64,000 bases of DNA, taken from the NCBI GenBank assembly GCA_028284225.1, contig JANQSD010000017.1:1-64000 (forward strand), read 5' to 3'. Below the pieces are notes generated by a model. The model was not told where the DNA came from, ran no database searches, and worked only from the letters and a program-made list of their open reading frames with translations. The DNA is from Arenicellales bacterium. GTDB taxonomy: Bacteria > Pseudomonadota > Gammaproteobacteria > Arenicellales > JAHEKD01. Numbering within the stretch: position 1 is the stretch's first letter; each line of letters starts with the position of its first letter. Positions 25,536-34,679 of this stretch are shown here, in pieces. A program made the translations under genes and the position numbers.

Positions 25536-25564
25536 AACTGACGCTGGCTAAATGCCAGTTTTCT
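25536..25564 (-). terminator. Weak hairpin after the sulfotransferase gene
   Basis: CTGGC-TAAAT-GCCAG (25543-25557) with outer AAACTG/CAGTTT segments in the 65-bp gap. On the minus strand it could end the sulfotransferase transcript before the LysR gene, but the T-run is short and broken. Confidence 0.3.
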
Positions 25565-25567
25565 CAA

Positions 25568-26341
25568 TTAGTTAAGAGCCAATGATTTTAACTTTTCATA
25601 GTATGGCTGGTGGTGATTCAAATATTGCTGGAGTTTAGGGTTTTGTTTTGCAAGCTGATTGAATTCTTGTTGGCGTTTTAAATCGTTTTCCTTGTTGGGT
25701 TTACGAATACCCTTGCTTTGTGAAACATTACCGTGCCAGCCTGAAACTTGTTGCCAATCTTCGGGGGCTTTTTCAGTGTTCCATTCAAATGCTTCATTCT
25801 TAATCTCCAGCCCCAGCGCTTGCCAGTAGTTTTTGATTACACCTTCGGTGTCTTCACGGATTTGTTCAGCGACCAAAATGACTGGATCAACGCCGAGTTG
25901 ATTTTGTAACCATTCAACGTGTCGCCATTGTGCCTGCAGGCCGATTTCTTCCAGCGAAACGTTGCTGTCCAGCTTAAAGTAGGAAAGAATTGAATGCATG
26001 GGATTACGAATCAAAAATGTATGCGTCAGCTGCTTTGCAAATTCTTTGTCATCGAAAATCTGCGGGATGATGTAATAACTCATGTCCTTGATGAAAACGG
26101 GAGACTGCTTCGCCTTTTCTAACAGCATGGTTTTTATTTCTAAGTAGCTGACAGGCTGTGAGACATCAACATCAAAATGGGGCATATGTGCCTGCTTACG
26201 ATGAACATAATAGTCATACATAAATGGTTCATGAAAACATTCGAAGTCACCTCGTTCACGCATTACCCGTTCCATTGCCGTTGACATAGATCGTGGATGG
26301 CACCAGAGGCATATGATAGGATGCTCTGAACTATCAGTCAT
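25568..26341 (-). CDS. Sulfotransferase-like protein (2)
   Basis: 257 residues. LWCHPRSMSTAMERVM (about 11-26) is the same P-loop-like motif as in the first sulfotransferase gene, followed by GDFECFHEPF, also shared, and FLIRNPMHSILSYFKL (3'-phosphate-binding-like). I use the ATG at 26341; longer versions begin inside the composite repeat at 26418 and add atypical residues. The gene follows the aminotransferase gene on the same strand with the repeat between them. Substrate unknown. Confidence 0.75.
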   Translation of the reverse strand: MTDSSEHPIICLWCHPRSMSTAMERVMRERGDFECFHEPFMYDYYVHRKQAHMPHFDVDVSQPVSYLEIKTMLLEKAKQSPVFIKDMSYYIIPQIFDDKEFAKQLTHTFLIRNPMHSILSYFKLDSNVSLEEIGLQAQWRHVEWLQNQLGVDPVILVAEQIREDTEGVIKNYWQALGLEIKNEAFEWNTEKAPEDWQQVSGWHGNVSQSKGIRKPNKENDLKRQQEFNQLAKQNPKLQQYLNHHQPYYEKLKSLALN

Positions 26342-26417
26342 TACAAACTCCATAGAAGCCAAGGAACTTGGTGTAGAAAGCATAAAGTCGGGTGTTCGAA
26401 GTTTTCAGTCTGTCACC

Positions 26418-26558
26418 GTCATCCTGAGGCGCTAACAGCGCTGTGAGGATCTCACAATAACTGTTCGGGCTTTCAATTAAAAACATTCTAAATGTTAGCA
26501 TTATAGTTATATTTTGGAGATTCTTCGATTTGTTCGTGCCTCGCTCACTCAGAATGAC
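26418..26558. repeat. Composite inverted-end repeat, copy C
   Basis: Begins GTCATCCTGAGG and ends TCAGAATGAC, with GAGGATCTCA, CTGTTCGGGC and GGAGATTCTTCGA shared with copies A and B. It fills most of the gap between the class III aminotransferase and the second sulfotransferase gene. Confidence 0.7.
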
Positions 26559-26574
26559 AAGCCACTTTCCACAG

Positions 26575-27906
26575 TTACAACGCTTCAAAACTCTTATTAA
26601 TCGCATTCTCAAAAAATGCCACGTCCTCCATTTGAATACACAGGGGTGGACATATACGAAGTACGTTTCTATAGGCGCCCGATTTGCTGGCAACCAACCC
26701 GTTTTGACGAGTGAGCTCGAATAGTCTGGCCATTTCTTCTGTGGCAGGTTCTTTGGTTTCATGATTTTTAACTAATTCAACCGCCATCATTAAACCGCGT
26801 CCACGCACGTCACCAATAATGTCATACTTGTCTTTAAGATTCTGTAACACTTCCAATAATGCCGAGCCGACTTTTTTCGCGTTATCAATGAGTTGATATG
26901 TTTCCAGAGTTTTTAGAACAGCGCGTCCGGCTGCACATGCCACCGGATTAGCACCATAAGTGTGGAAGTAAAATTTGGTAGCCATAGTTTCAGCCACCTC
27001 GCGTCTGGCGATAACTGCGGCCAGTGGAATACCGTTGCCTATACCCTTGGCGATAACCACAATATCCGGTACCACATTATGTCTTGCGAACGACCAGATG
27101 TGATCACCTGTGCGGCCAATACCTGCTTGTACTTCATCCACTATACAAACACCGCCGGCAGCACGCACCCGCTCGAAAGCACCGCTGATATAGCCCTCAG
27201 GTATAGGCACAATGCCGCCATAGCCTTGTACAGGCTCTATAAACATGCCGGCGACTTTGCCTGATGTGCCGTAGTGGATAGTTCGATCCAGATCATCCAG
27301 ATAGGATTGAACACCTTCGCCATGGATGCCACGGTATTGATCTGGTACAGGTGTAAACTGGATACCCGGCATTAACATAACGTTATGTCGGAAGCCGCTA
27401 ATACCGGTTACCGATTGTGCACCAAACGTAGCGCCGTGATAGCTGTTAGCCAGTGAAATGATGTCATTGTTGCCGGTATAGCTTCTAGCCAGTAACAAAG
27501 CCATGTCAATGGCTTCGGCACCACTGTTCATAAAATGGACAACCCAGTCTTCACCTGCGGGCATGGTGGCGGCTAATTCTTCCGCCAGGTGAGCAGGAAT
27601 CGGGTGAAAAAACATGGTGGTGCAATGTTGTAGTTTAGCGACCTGGTCACGCACTGCCTGTGTGACATGGGGATTGTTATAACCAACACTGCAGGTCAAA
27701 TTTTGGCTTAAGCAGTCCAGGTACTTATTGCCCTTTTCGTCCCATAAATATTGGTCCTGACCGTGCTTAAAGATCAATGGCTCTTTATAGGGTACAAAAG
27801 CCCGTTGCGAAGCTGAATAAAATCGTTCACGCCGATTGACGATGGCCTCAGTGGTCCAATCGACATCGAGTTCAAATTCACGGTCATAAATGGATGGATG
27901 TTGCAT
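26575..27906 (-). CDS. Class III aminotransferase (AGXT2-like)
   Basis: 443 residues, fold type I PLP enzyme. The cofactor-binding aspartate and lysine are in CIVDEVQAGIGRTG (about 254-267) and VVIAKGIGNG (K287). The sequence, for example FMNSGAEAIDMALLLAR and SYHGATFGAQSVTG, resembles the alanine-glyoxylate aminotransferase 2 branch, which uses alanine, beta-aminoisobutyrate or methylated arginines as donors. Specificity cannot be fixed. It is divergent from the mttB-like gene with a 178-bp gap, so both may respond to the same signal. A glyoxylate-to-glycine step would complement sarcosine and dimethylglycine metabolism. Confidence 0.8.
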   Translation of the reverse strand: MQHPSIYDREFELDVDWTTEAIVNRRERFYSASQRAFVPYKEPLIFKHGQDQYLWDEKGNKYLDCLSQNLTCSVGYNNPHVTQAVRDQVAKLQHCTTMFFHPIPAHLAEELAATMPAGEDWVVHFMNSGAEAIDMALLLARSYTGNNDIISLANSYHGATFGAQSVTGISGFRHNVMLMPGIQFTPVPDQYRGIHGEGVQSYLDDLDRTIHYGTSGKVAGMFIEPVQGYGGIVPIPEGYISGAFERVRAAGGVCIVDEVQAGIGRTGDHIWSFARHNVVPDIVVIAKGIGNGIPLAAVIARREVAETMATKFYFHTYGANPVACAAGRAVLKTLETYQLIDNAKKVGSALLEVLQNLKDKYDIIGDVRGRGLMMAVELVKNHETKEPATEEMARLFELTRQNGLVASKSGAYRNVLRICPPLCIQMEDVAFFENAINKSFEAL

Positions 27907-28032
27907 CTGTCAGTACCTAGGGTATAAGCAAGCTAACGTTATCCAGATTTTGTTTATGAAGCAATATATAAAACTGAGCAGTGGAGAATTTAATGTCTAT
28001 CATTAGAACATCTTATAATAGTAAATATCAGA

Positions 28033-28060
28033 TTGCTGACACTAAACTCACTTGTAAAAT
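28033..28060 (+). promoter_or_regulatory. Candidate promoter of the mttB-like gene
   Basis: TTGCTG (28033-28038) and TAAAAT (28055-28060) with a 16-bp spacer; the ATG follows 24 bp later, after GAGGAA (28073-28078), a good ribosome-binding site. Prediction by eye. Confidence 0.4.
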
Positions 28061-28084
28061 AAACGCTGTTTAGAGGAAGCGTAA

Positions 28085-29620
28085 ATGTCCCCACAATCAG
28101 GCAGAACTCGCGGGCGCCGCAAGAAACAGGCTGATAGAGAGCAGGCCGGTGATAATCGTGTGCCTTATATTCAGCGCAAAATCGGCACTTTTGATATTTT
28201 GAATGAAGAAGGCTTGTGCCTGATTGAAGAAAACGCGGATAAAATTCTGCGTGATATCGGTATGGAATTCCGTGATGATCCTGAGATTCTTGAGATATTT
28301 AAACATGCGGGCGCGGATGTAAAAGGCGAGTTGGTTCGTTTCGAACCCGGTATGTGTCGGCAGCTTATTCAAGCGAGTGCGCCTAGCGTCTATACCCAGC
28401 ATGCCCGTAATCCGGCAAATACTGTCAAAATAGGACAGAACAATACTGTTCTCAGCCCGGTATATGGAGCGCCATTTGTTTATGACCTGGACAATGGCCG
28501 CCGTTATGCAACCCTGGAAGATTTTCATAATCTGGTCAAATTGCACCAGATGTTGCCTTCGTTACATCATTCCAGTGGCATTGTATGCGAGCCCGTTGAT
28601 GTGCCGGTTAACAAACGCCATCTGGATATGTTATTGGGACATATCCTTTACAGCGATCGGCCGTTTTTTGGCGGGTTGATCGGTGCAGAGCGTGCCGAAG
28701 ATTCTGTTGCCATGGTCAAAATACTGTTTGGTGAAAACTTCGTGACCAATAATACGGTGCTTTATGCGGTAAGTAACACCAATGCACCGTTGGTGCTGGA
28801 TAATGCCATGTCAGGTTCGTTAAAGGTTTATGCACGTAATAACCAGGCGGTTGCCTGTACACCCTGGACCTTAGCAGGTGCAATGAGTCCTTGTACGGAG
28901 GCGGGTACTTTAGCGCAACTATTAGCCGAAGCAATGGCAGTTTGTGCGTTAACACAATTAATCAATCCAGGTACACCGTGTTTGATGGGCAGTTTTGCCA
29001 CGGCTATTTCCATGCAATCCGGGGCACCGACTTTTGGTAATCCAGAGGGTGGCAAAATGGTGTTGGCGGCAGGACAATTAGCCAGACGTTTAGGGGTGCC
29101 GTTTCACACAGTTGGTGCTTTGACTGCGTCTAAAGTTCCCGATGCCCAGGCTCAGCAGGAAGCGACGTTTGGTTTAACAATGGCATTGTTGGCAGGTGCC
29201 AACTTCATCAATCATGCCTGTGGCTGGCTGGAAGGCGGGTTGTGTTCAGGGTTTGAAAAATCTGTGATTGACGCTGATCTATGCGGCAAGCTGATTGCTT
29301 TTGCTGAGGGAATCGATTTATCTGAAAACGCTCAGGCTATGGATGCGATTTTTGAAGTCGGTCCAGGCGAGCATTTTTTATCCTCTCAACATACCATGGC
29401 GAATTTTCAGTCGGCTTTTTATATGTCGCCGATTGCTGATAATAATTCCTTTGAACAATGGCAGGCAGAAGGGAGCCTGGATTTAACCATGCGCGCCAAT
29501 AAACGCTGGAAGGAGTTGCTTGAGGCCTATGAGCCACCGCCGATTGATGCGGCTATTCGTGAAGAATTAGAAGAATATGTAGCGAAGAGGAAGGCATCTA
29601 TGCCGGATCGGAATTATTGA
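28085..29620 (+). CDS. MttB/MtgB-family methyltransferase (non-pyrrolysine)
   Basis: 511 residues of the trimethylamine methyltransferase family. There is no in-frame TAG, so it is not a pyrrolysine enzyme; non-pyrrolysine relatives include MtgB, which moves a methyl group of glycine betaine to a corrinoid protein. The central segments (YGAPFVYDLDNGRRYATLED, TPCLMGSFATAISMQSGAPT and LAGANFINHACGWLEGGLC) are those of the family barrel. No corrinoid protein or reactivase is in the window, which leaves the methyl acceptor open. The N-terminus (RTRGRRKKQADREQ) is unusually basic. Two GcvT-fusion dehydrogenase genes follow on the same strand, supporting a shared demethylation pathway. Confidence 0.85.
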   Translation: MSPQSGRTRGRRKKQADREQAGDNRVPYIQRKIGTFDILNEEGLCLIEENADKILRDIGMEFRDDPEILEIFKHAGADVKGELVRFEPGMCRQLIQASAPSVYTQHARNPANTVKIGQNNTVLSPVYGAPFVYDLDNGRRYATLEDFHNLVKLHQMLPSLHHSSGIVCEPVDVPVNKRHLDMLLGHILYSDRPFFGGLIGAERAEDSVAMVKILFGENFVTNNTVLYAVSNTNAPLVLDNAMSGSLKVYARNNQAVACTPWTLAGAMSPCTEAGTLAQLLAEAMAVCALTQLINPGTPCLMGSFATAISMQSGAPTFGNPEGGKMVLAAGQLARRLGVPFHTVGALTASKVPDAQAQQEATFGLTMALLAGANFINHACGWLEGGLCSGFEKSVIDADLCGKLIAFAEGIDLSENAQAMDAIFEVGPGEHFLSSQHTMANFQSAFYMSPIADNNSFEQWQAEGSLDLTMRANKRWKELLEAYEPPPIDAAIREELEEYVAKRKASMPDRNY

Positions 29621-29637
29621 TGTCTGACTTACAATGT

Positions 29638-29760
29638 GTCATTCCGAGCTTGCTGAGGAATCTTTATAGAGTGGCTGTCGGTATAAGCAAAGTGAATTCT
29701 CCGTTTAAGTTTCAAGCTATAAGTTGTAGATCCTCACGTCGTTTCACTCCTCAGGATGAC
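29638..29760. repeat. Composite inverted-end repeat, copy D (inverted)
   Basis: Starts GTCATTCCGAG and ends CTCAGGATGAC, so it is oriented opposite to copies A-C. Its last bases (AGGA at 29753-29756) lie 9 bp before the ATG of the next gene and probably act as its ribosome-binding site. Confidence 0.7.
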
Positions 29761-29765
29761 AGACT

Positions 29766-32201
29766 ATGAGCTATCCCAGCTCAGCAAAAGTCATAATTGT
29801 TGGCGGCGGCGCTATCGGGTTAAGTATAGCCTACCATTTGGGTAAGCTGGGTATTGAAGACGTTTTGTTGCTGGAGCGAAATGAATTAACCAGTGGCACA
29901 TCCTGGCATGCGGCAGGGATTGTCGGTCCGCTACGGGCAAGTATGAATCTGACCCGATTAGCTAAATATGCAACAGAATTATTTGCACAACTTGAATCAG
30001 AGACCGGCCAGGCAACTGGTTATGCTCAAACAGGGGGATTCTGGTTAGCTCAAACACAGGCAAGATTAACTGAACTCAAACGTATCTCAGCTATGGGAGA
30101 TATGAACCAGATTGATACGGCTATTGTTGAAGCTGCTCAAGTTCTCCAGCGCTATCCGCTTATCGATGTTGAAGGATTAGCAGGTGCATTATGGGTTGAA
30201 CAAGATGCTCAGGTAAACTCGGTGGATTTGTGCATGGCATATGCCAAGGGTGCTAAAGCGCGTGGGGTCAGGATATTCGAAAGCACCAGGGTAACGGATG
30301 TGAATATCCAGGGTGGTAAAGCGAAGTCAGTTTTGATTAACGGTGAAGATCAGATTGACTGTGAGATTTTGGTGAATGCTTGTGGTGCCTGGGCCAGAGA
30401 CTTTGGCCAGCTGGCAGGGCTGCAGTTGCCGCTGGCCGTGTGCGAGCACATGTATGTGGTCACCGAACCGGTCAGTGACTTACCTAGACCCTGTCCGATT
30501 CTGCGTGACCTGGATTCCGAAATATATATAAAAGCGGATAGCGGCAAGCTGGTTATTGGTGGTTTCGAAGCTAATGCCAAACCCTGGAATTCCGCGGGTG
30601 TCGGTGCTGATGGTGCATATCTGATGTTTGATGAGGATTGGGATCATATTGCACCGATGATTGAATCAGCCATAGCCCGTATTCCAGTGTTGGAGCAAAT
30701 CGGGATTGCGCATTTTATGAACGGCCCGGAAAGTTTCACTCCTGATACCAGTCAGTTAATGGGTAAAGTGGCTGAGCTGGATAACTATTTTGTTGCAGCA
30801 GGATTTAATTCTATTGGAATCATGTCTTCAGCCGGTGTTGGTAAAGTCATGGCGGACTGGATTAAACAAGACTGTCCACCTATGGATTTATGGGAAGTGG
30901 ATATTCAGCGTTACGACCCTGTAGCAACAACTGATGAATTTCTTGCTGCGCGAATGGCTGAATCAGTTCACAGCCAATTTGATATGCATTGGCCTTATAA
31001 GCAGAAAAAAACCGGCCGAGATTTAAAGCACTCACCTTTGCATGATAGTTTCAGGCAACAAGGAGCAGTATTTGGTGTGAGCGGGGTTTGGGAGCGGCCA
31101 TTTTATTTTGCTAAAGATCAACACGAAACTAAACAACGCTATAGCTATGAAGCGCAATTCTGGTGGCCTTGTGCCAAGCGGGAAGCGCAAATATTAAAAT
31201 ACCACGTTGGGCTAATTGAGTTGTCACCGTTTACCAAGATCAAGGTCACAGGTCCTGGCGCTTTACGTTTTTTACAACAGCTATGTGCTAATAATATTGA
31301 TGTTGGATTAGGTCGGGTTGTTTACACAACAATGCTAAATGAGCATGGCGGTATTGAATCCGAACAGACTGTCACCCGGATTGCGGAGGATGAATTTTTT
31401 CTGGTAAGTGGTGCTGCTACTCGAGTTAAGGATTTAACCCGCTTGCAACATCTGGCCAGGAGCTATGATGTAAATATTAAAGATCAAACTGACGACTTGG
31501 CAGTTTTGGGCGTCATGGGGCCTAAGTCACGTGCCTTATTGCAGTCGCTGACTCGGGATGATTTGTCTAGTTCGGCCTTTGCTTTTGGTTGTTCCAAGCT
31601 GATTAAGTTAAAAGGCATTAACGTTCGTGCTACTCGGATTAGTTTTGTCGGTGAATTGGGCTGGGAGTTGTATATCAAAAATGGTAATGCTGTCGATGTA
31701 TTTAATTTGCTGGTGAGCAGTGGAGCAGAATATCAACTAGGATGTGTCGGTCATTTTTGTGTGGATGCATGCCGTCTGGAAAAGGGGTATTTGCATTGGG
31801 GGCATGATATCGGGCCTGATGACAGCCCATTGCAGACAGGCCTGGATTTTAGTGTAAAACTCGATAAAGATTTTATCGGCAAACAAGCCTTGCTTGAGCA
31901 AAAGAAGACAGGAGTTTCAAGTTACTTGGTTCAATGTAAAGTTGAATCACAGGCATCGCCGCTGTTGTTGCATGATGAGCCGATTTATTCAGCTGGCAGA
32001 ATAATAGGCCGAACTACTTCAGGCGGTTTGGGTTTTAGAACCGATACAGCTTTGTGTAATGCGATTATTAATACTCACAATGGTTCAAAAAGCGATTTAT
32101 TGAACCATTCATATGAAGTAGAAATAGCAGGTGATCGGTTTGACTTAAAAATTTTAACTCAGCCGGTCTATGATCCAGAGAATCTAAGATTAAAAGGATA
32201 G
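29766..32201 (+). CDS. Dimethylglycine/sarcosine dehydrogenase-like, FAD-GcvT fusion (paralogue 2)
   Basis: 811 residues with the same order as paralogue 1: FAD-binding DAO domain (VIIVGGGAIGLSIAYHL at 9-25), FAO_M linker, GCV_T and C-terminal barrel (from about 450). The expected flavin-linked histidine is in GTSWHAAGIVG. Conserved tail features include GELGWELYI and DACRLEKGYLHWGHDI. It starts 5 bp after composite repeat copy D and ends 3 bp before paralogue 3, so the pair is an operon, probably with the mttB-like gene. Substrate may be dimethylglycine, sarcosine or a related tertiary amine; the three paralogues probably act on different steps. Confidence 0.85.
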   Translation: MSYPSSAKVIIVGGGAIGLSIAYHLGKLGIEDVLLLERNELTSGTSWHAAGIVGPLRASMNLTRLAKYATELFAQLESETGQATGYAQTGGFWLAQTQARLTELKRISAMGDMNQIDTAIVEAAQVLQRYPLIDVEGLAGALWVEQDAQVNSVDLCMAYAKGAKARGVRIFESTRVTDVNIQGGKAKSVLINGEDQIDCEILVNACGAWARDFGQLAGLQLPLAVCEHMYVVTEPVSDLPRPCPILRDLDSEIYIKADSGKLVIGGFEANAKPWNSAGVGADGAYLMFDEDWDHIAPMIESAIARIPVLEQIGIAHFMNGPESFTPDTSQLMGKVAELDNYFVAAGFNSIGIMSSAGVGKVMADWIKQDCPPMDLWEVDIQRYDPVATTDEFLAARMAESVHSQFDMHWPYKQKKTGRDLKHSPLHDSFRQQGAVFGVSGVWERPFYFAKDQHETKQRYSYEAQFWWPCAKREAQILKYHVGLIELSPFTKIKVTGPGALRFLQQLCANNIDVGLGRVVYTTMLNEHGGIESEQTVTRIAEDEFFLVSGAATRVKDLTRLQHLARSYDVNIKDQTDDLAVLGVMGPKSRALLQSLTRDDLSSSAFAFGCSKLIKLKGINVRATRISFVGELGWELYIKNGNAVDVFNLLVSSGAEYQLGCVGHFCVDACRLEKGYLHWGHDIGPDDSPLQTGLDFSVKLDKDFIGKQALLEQKKTGVSSYLVQCKVESQASPLLLHDEPIYSAGRIIGRTTSGGLGFRTDTALCNAIINTHNGSKSDLLNHSYEVEIAGDRFDLKILTQPVYDPENLRLKG

Positions 32202-32204
32202 AAA

Positions 32205-34622
32205 GTGCGTAATCAAGCTCGTGTAGTAGTTATCGGCGGCGGGGCGATGGGCGTGTCACTGCTTTACCATTTAACCGAGCTGGGCTGGAACGATGTGGTG
32301 CTGGTTGAAAAAAATGAATTGACCGCCGGTTCAACCTGGCATGCGGCGGGCTTGTGTACGCACTATGCTCACAATATTACGGTTATGAATTTACGTGCGC
32401 ATAGTGTTCGCTTATATAACGGTATTCTGGAGCAACAAACCGGTCAGCCGGTTAGTTTTCATCAATGTGGCGCTTTACGTGTAACACGATATAAAGATCG
32501 GCTGGATGAATTTAAGCATGTACAAGGTATCGGCAAGTTTGCCGGCTATGATTTTCATATTCTTAGTCCGGCCGAGTTAAAAGATATTTATCCATTGGTT
32601 GATAACAGCGAATTGATTGGTGCTATCTATGAACCATTGGACGGTTATGTTGATCCTTCTCAGGCCACACATGCGATGGCCCAGGGGGCTCGTAATGGTG
32701 GGGCTGAAATTTATCGTCAAAACCCAGTCCAGGCTATTGAAAAATCTAGTTCTGGAGAATGGGTGGTGCATACGCTAAAAGGCACAATTTACTGTGAACA
32801 TATCGTCAATGCGGCAGGCACTTGGTGCCGGGAAATAGGTACTATGATGGGTGTGGACCTGCCGGTTGTGCCCATGTTGCATCAATATCTTGTAACTGAC
32901 AGGGTTGAAGCATTTGCACAGCTTGATCACGAATTACCCATGATACGGGATCCGGACGAAAGCTGGTACTTACGACAAGAACGAGATGGTTTGATCATTG
33001 GTCCCTATGAACCAGATGGTCACCCCTGGTCTATTGACGGTGTACCGCCGGAATTCGGAATGGAATTATTGCCGCCTGATCTGGATGCGATAGAGCAGAT
33101 TGTAACTTGTGCGATGGACCGGGTGCCTGCGGCGGCAACGGCCGGGATTAAAGATATTATTAATGGGCCCATAACCTTTACGCCGGATGCTAATCCGCTG
33201 ATTGGCCCGGCGTACAATTTAACCAATGCCTGGTTGTTAACAGGTTCCAGCATGGGAGTTATGGAAGGCGGTGGTTCGGGGTGGTTTTTGGCCGAATGGA
33301 TGGTTAATGGAACGCCTCCCATGGATGCGCTTGCGATAGATTCGCGCCGCTTTGGAGGTTACGCCGACCGTGATTATAGAGTCAGTAAAGCCGTGGAATG
33401 CTTTGCTGCCCAGTTTGGTATTCATTATCCTTATGAGGAGCGGCCTGCAGGGCGCCCCAAGCTGACTAACCCTATTTATGAAACATTAAAACAAAAGGGT
33501 GCCGTATTCGGTAGTGTATATGGCTGGGAGCGAGCAAACTGGTTTGCCGTTAATGGAGAACATCGGATAAGCATTTTGAGCTTTCAGCGCAGCAATTGGT
33601 TTGATGCAGTTGGTAATGAATGTCGAACAGTGCAGGAGCGAGTGGGGATTGCCGACATGAGTGTGTTTTCCAAGTTTGAAGTACAAGGTAAAGACGCACA
33701 AAGATTCATTGATTGTTTGGGTGCCAATGCGGCTCCTGGCAAAAACGGAATCATATCACTTACCCATGTTTTGAATACCAGCGGTGGTGTTATAAGTGAA
33801 TTCAGTGTTACGCGATTATCGGCTGAGCATTATTATCTGGTTAGTGCCGCTGCTGCCAACCGCATGGACGAAGATTTGCTCCGCCAGCGAAGCCATGGTT
33901 TTAATGTGGCAATTCGCAATGTTACCAGCGAATACGGTGTACTGGCGATTATGGGACCTGAGTCTCGTGAATTGTTGACCAAGCTAACTGATGCAGATTT
34001 ATCTAATGATGCTTTTCCCTGGTTATCAGCTCAGCAAATAAACGTAGCCGGTGTAGAAGTGCGGGCATTACGTGTTTCTTATGTGGGTGAATTGGGTTGG
34101 GAGTTACACCACAGATTTGAACATCAACTGCAACTATTCAATGCCTTGTACGAGGCCGGCCAAACATTTGATGTTGGATTATTTGGTGCATTCGCGGTGA
34201 ACAGCATGCGTCTGGAAAAAGGCTATCGTGCCTGGGGCAGTGATTTGACGACTGAGCGCACACCTGCCGAAGCCGGGCTTAAATTTTTGACTCGGCTGGA
34301 AAACCGCGAGTTTATAGGTCGTGAAGCCCTCATCAAACGATCAGGCGCAAATGACTGTTGGCAGATGCATTTACTGGAATTGGACGAACAACCTAACGAT
34401 CCGTTTTACTTGCACACCGTTTTTGATGATGACCAACCTGTGGGTATCGTCACCTCAGGTAGTTATGGTCATAGAGTGAAAAAGCCGCTGGCGTTGGCTT
34501 ACTTTAAGCAAGCTACAGACCTGGACAAAGTGTTTCATGTTTCTATCCTGGATGGCCGAGTCAATGCGCGAATTCTCGCTGAAGTTCCTTATGATCCTGA
34601 TAATTCAAAAATGAAGGCTTAA
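32205..34622 (+). CDS. Dimethylglycine/sarcosine dehydrogenase-like, FAD-GcvT fusion (paralogue 3)
   Basis: 805 residues, GTG start 3 bp after paralogue 2 (AGGATAGAAAGTG gives the ribosome-binding site inside the previous gene). FAD motif VVVIGGGAMGVSLLYHL (7-23), covalent-FAD histidine in GSTWHAAGLC, central segment, and a GCV_T/GCV_T_C tail with GELGWELHH and MRLEKGYRAWGSDL. It has the same architecture as mammalian dimethylglycine and sarcosine dehydrogenases (about 850-900 residues before processing). Electrons would go to an electron-transfer flavoprotein, not present in the window. Confidence 0.85.
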   Translation: MRNQARVVVIGGGAMGVSLLYHLTELGWNDVVLVEKNELTAGSTWHAAGLCTHYAHNITVMNLRAHSVRLYNGILEQQTGQPVSFHQCGALRVTRYKDRLDEFKHVQGIGKFAGYDFHILSPAELKDIYPLVDNSELIGAIYEPLDGYVDPSQATHAMAQGARNGGAEIYRQNPVQAIEKSSSGEWVVHTLKGTIYCEHIVNAAGTWCREIGTMMGVDLPVVPMLHQYLVTDRVEAFAQLDHELPMIRDPDESWYLRQERDGLIIGPYEPDGHPWSIDGVPPEFGMELLPPDLDAIEQIVTCAMDRVPAAATAGIKDIINGPITFTPDANPLIGPAYNLTNAWLLTGSSMGVMEGGGSGWFLAEWMVNGTPPMDALAIDSRRFGGYADRDYRVSKAVECFAAQFGIHYPYEERPAGRPKLTNPIYETLKQKGAVFGSVYGWERANWFAVNGEHRISILSFQRSNWFDAVGNECRTVQERVGIADMSVFSKFEVQGKDAQRFIDCLGANAAPGKNGIISLTHVLNTSGGVISEFSVTRLSAEHYYLVSAAAANRMDEDLLRQRSHGFNVAIRNVTSEYGVLAIMGPESRELLTKLTDADLSNDAFPWLSAQQINVAGVEVRALRVSYVGELGWELHHRFEHQLQLFNALYEAGQTFDVGLFGAFAVNSMRLEKGYRAWGSDLTTERTPAEAGLKFLTRLENREFIGREALIKRSGANDCWQMHLLELDEQPNDPFYLHTVFDDDQPVGIVTSGSYGHRVKKPLALAYFKQATDLDKVFHVSILDGRVNARILAEVPYDPDNSKMKA

Positions 34623-34679
34623 GCCACGCGTCTTTTCTAGTGGTTATAATCCACCTTGGTTTAAAATTTGAGATACAAA

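Noticed and set aside
26342..26762. Minus-strand frame running through composite repeat C into the aminotransferase gene
   Set aside because: It is read from the repeat and from the wrong frame of the aminotransferase; the real starts lie at 26341 and 27906.
28085..29620. Pyrrolysine-containing trimethylamine methyltransferase
   Set aside because: The frame is open throughout with no in-frame TAG, so it belongs to the non-pyrrolysine branch.
29766..34622. DMSP demethylase (DmdA)
   Set aside because: DmdA is a stand-alone GcvT-like protein of about 370 residues; these have an additional FAD oxidase domain and are twice as long.
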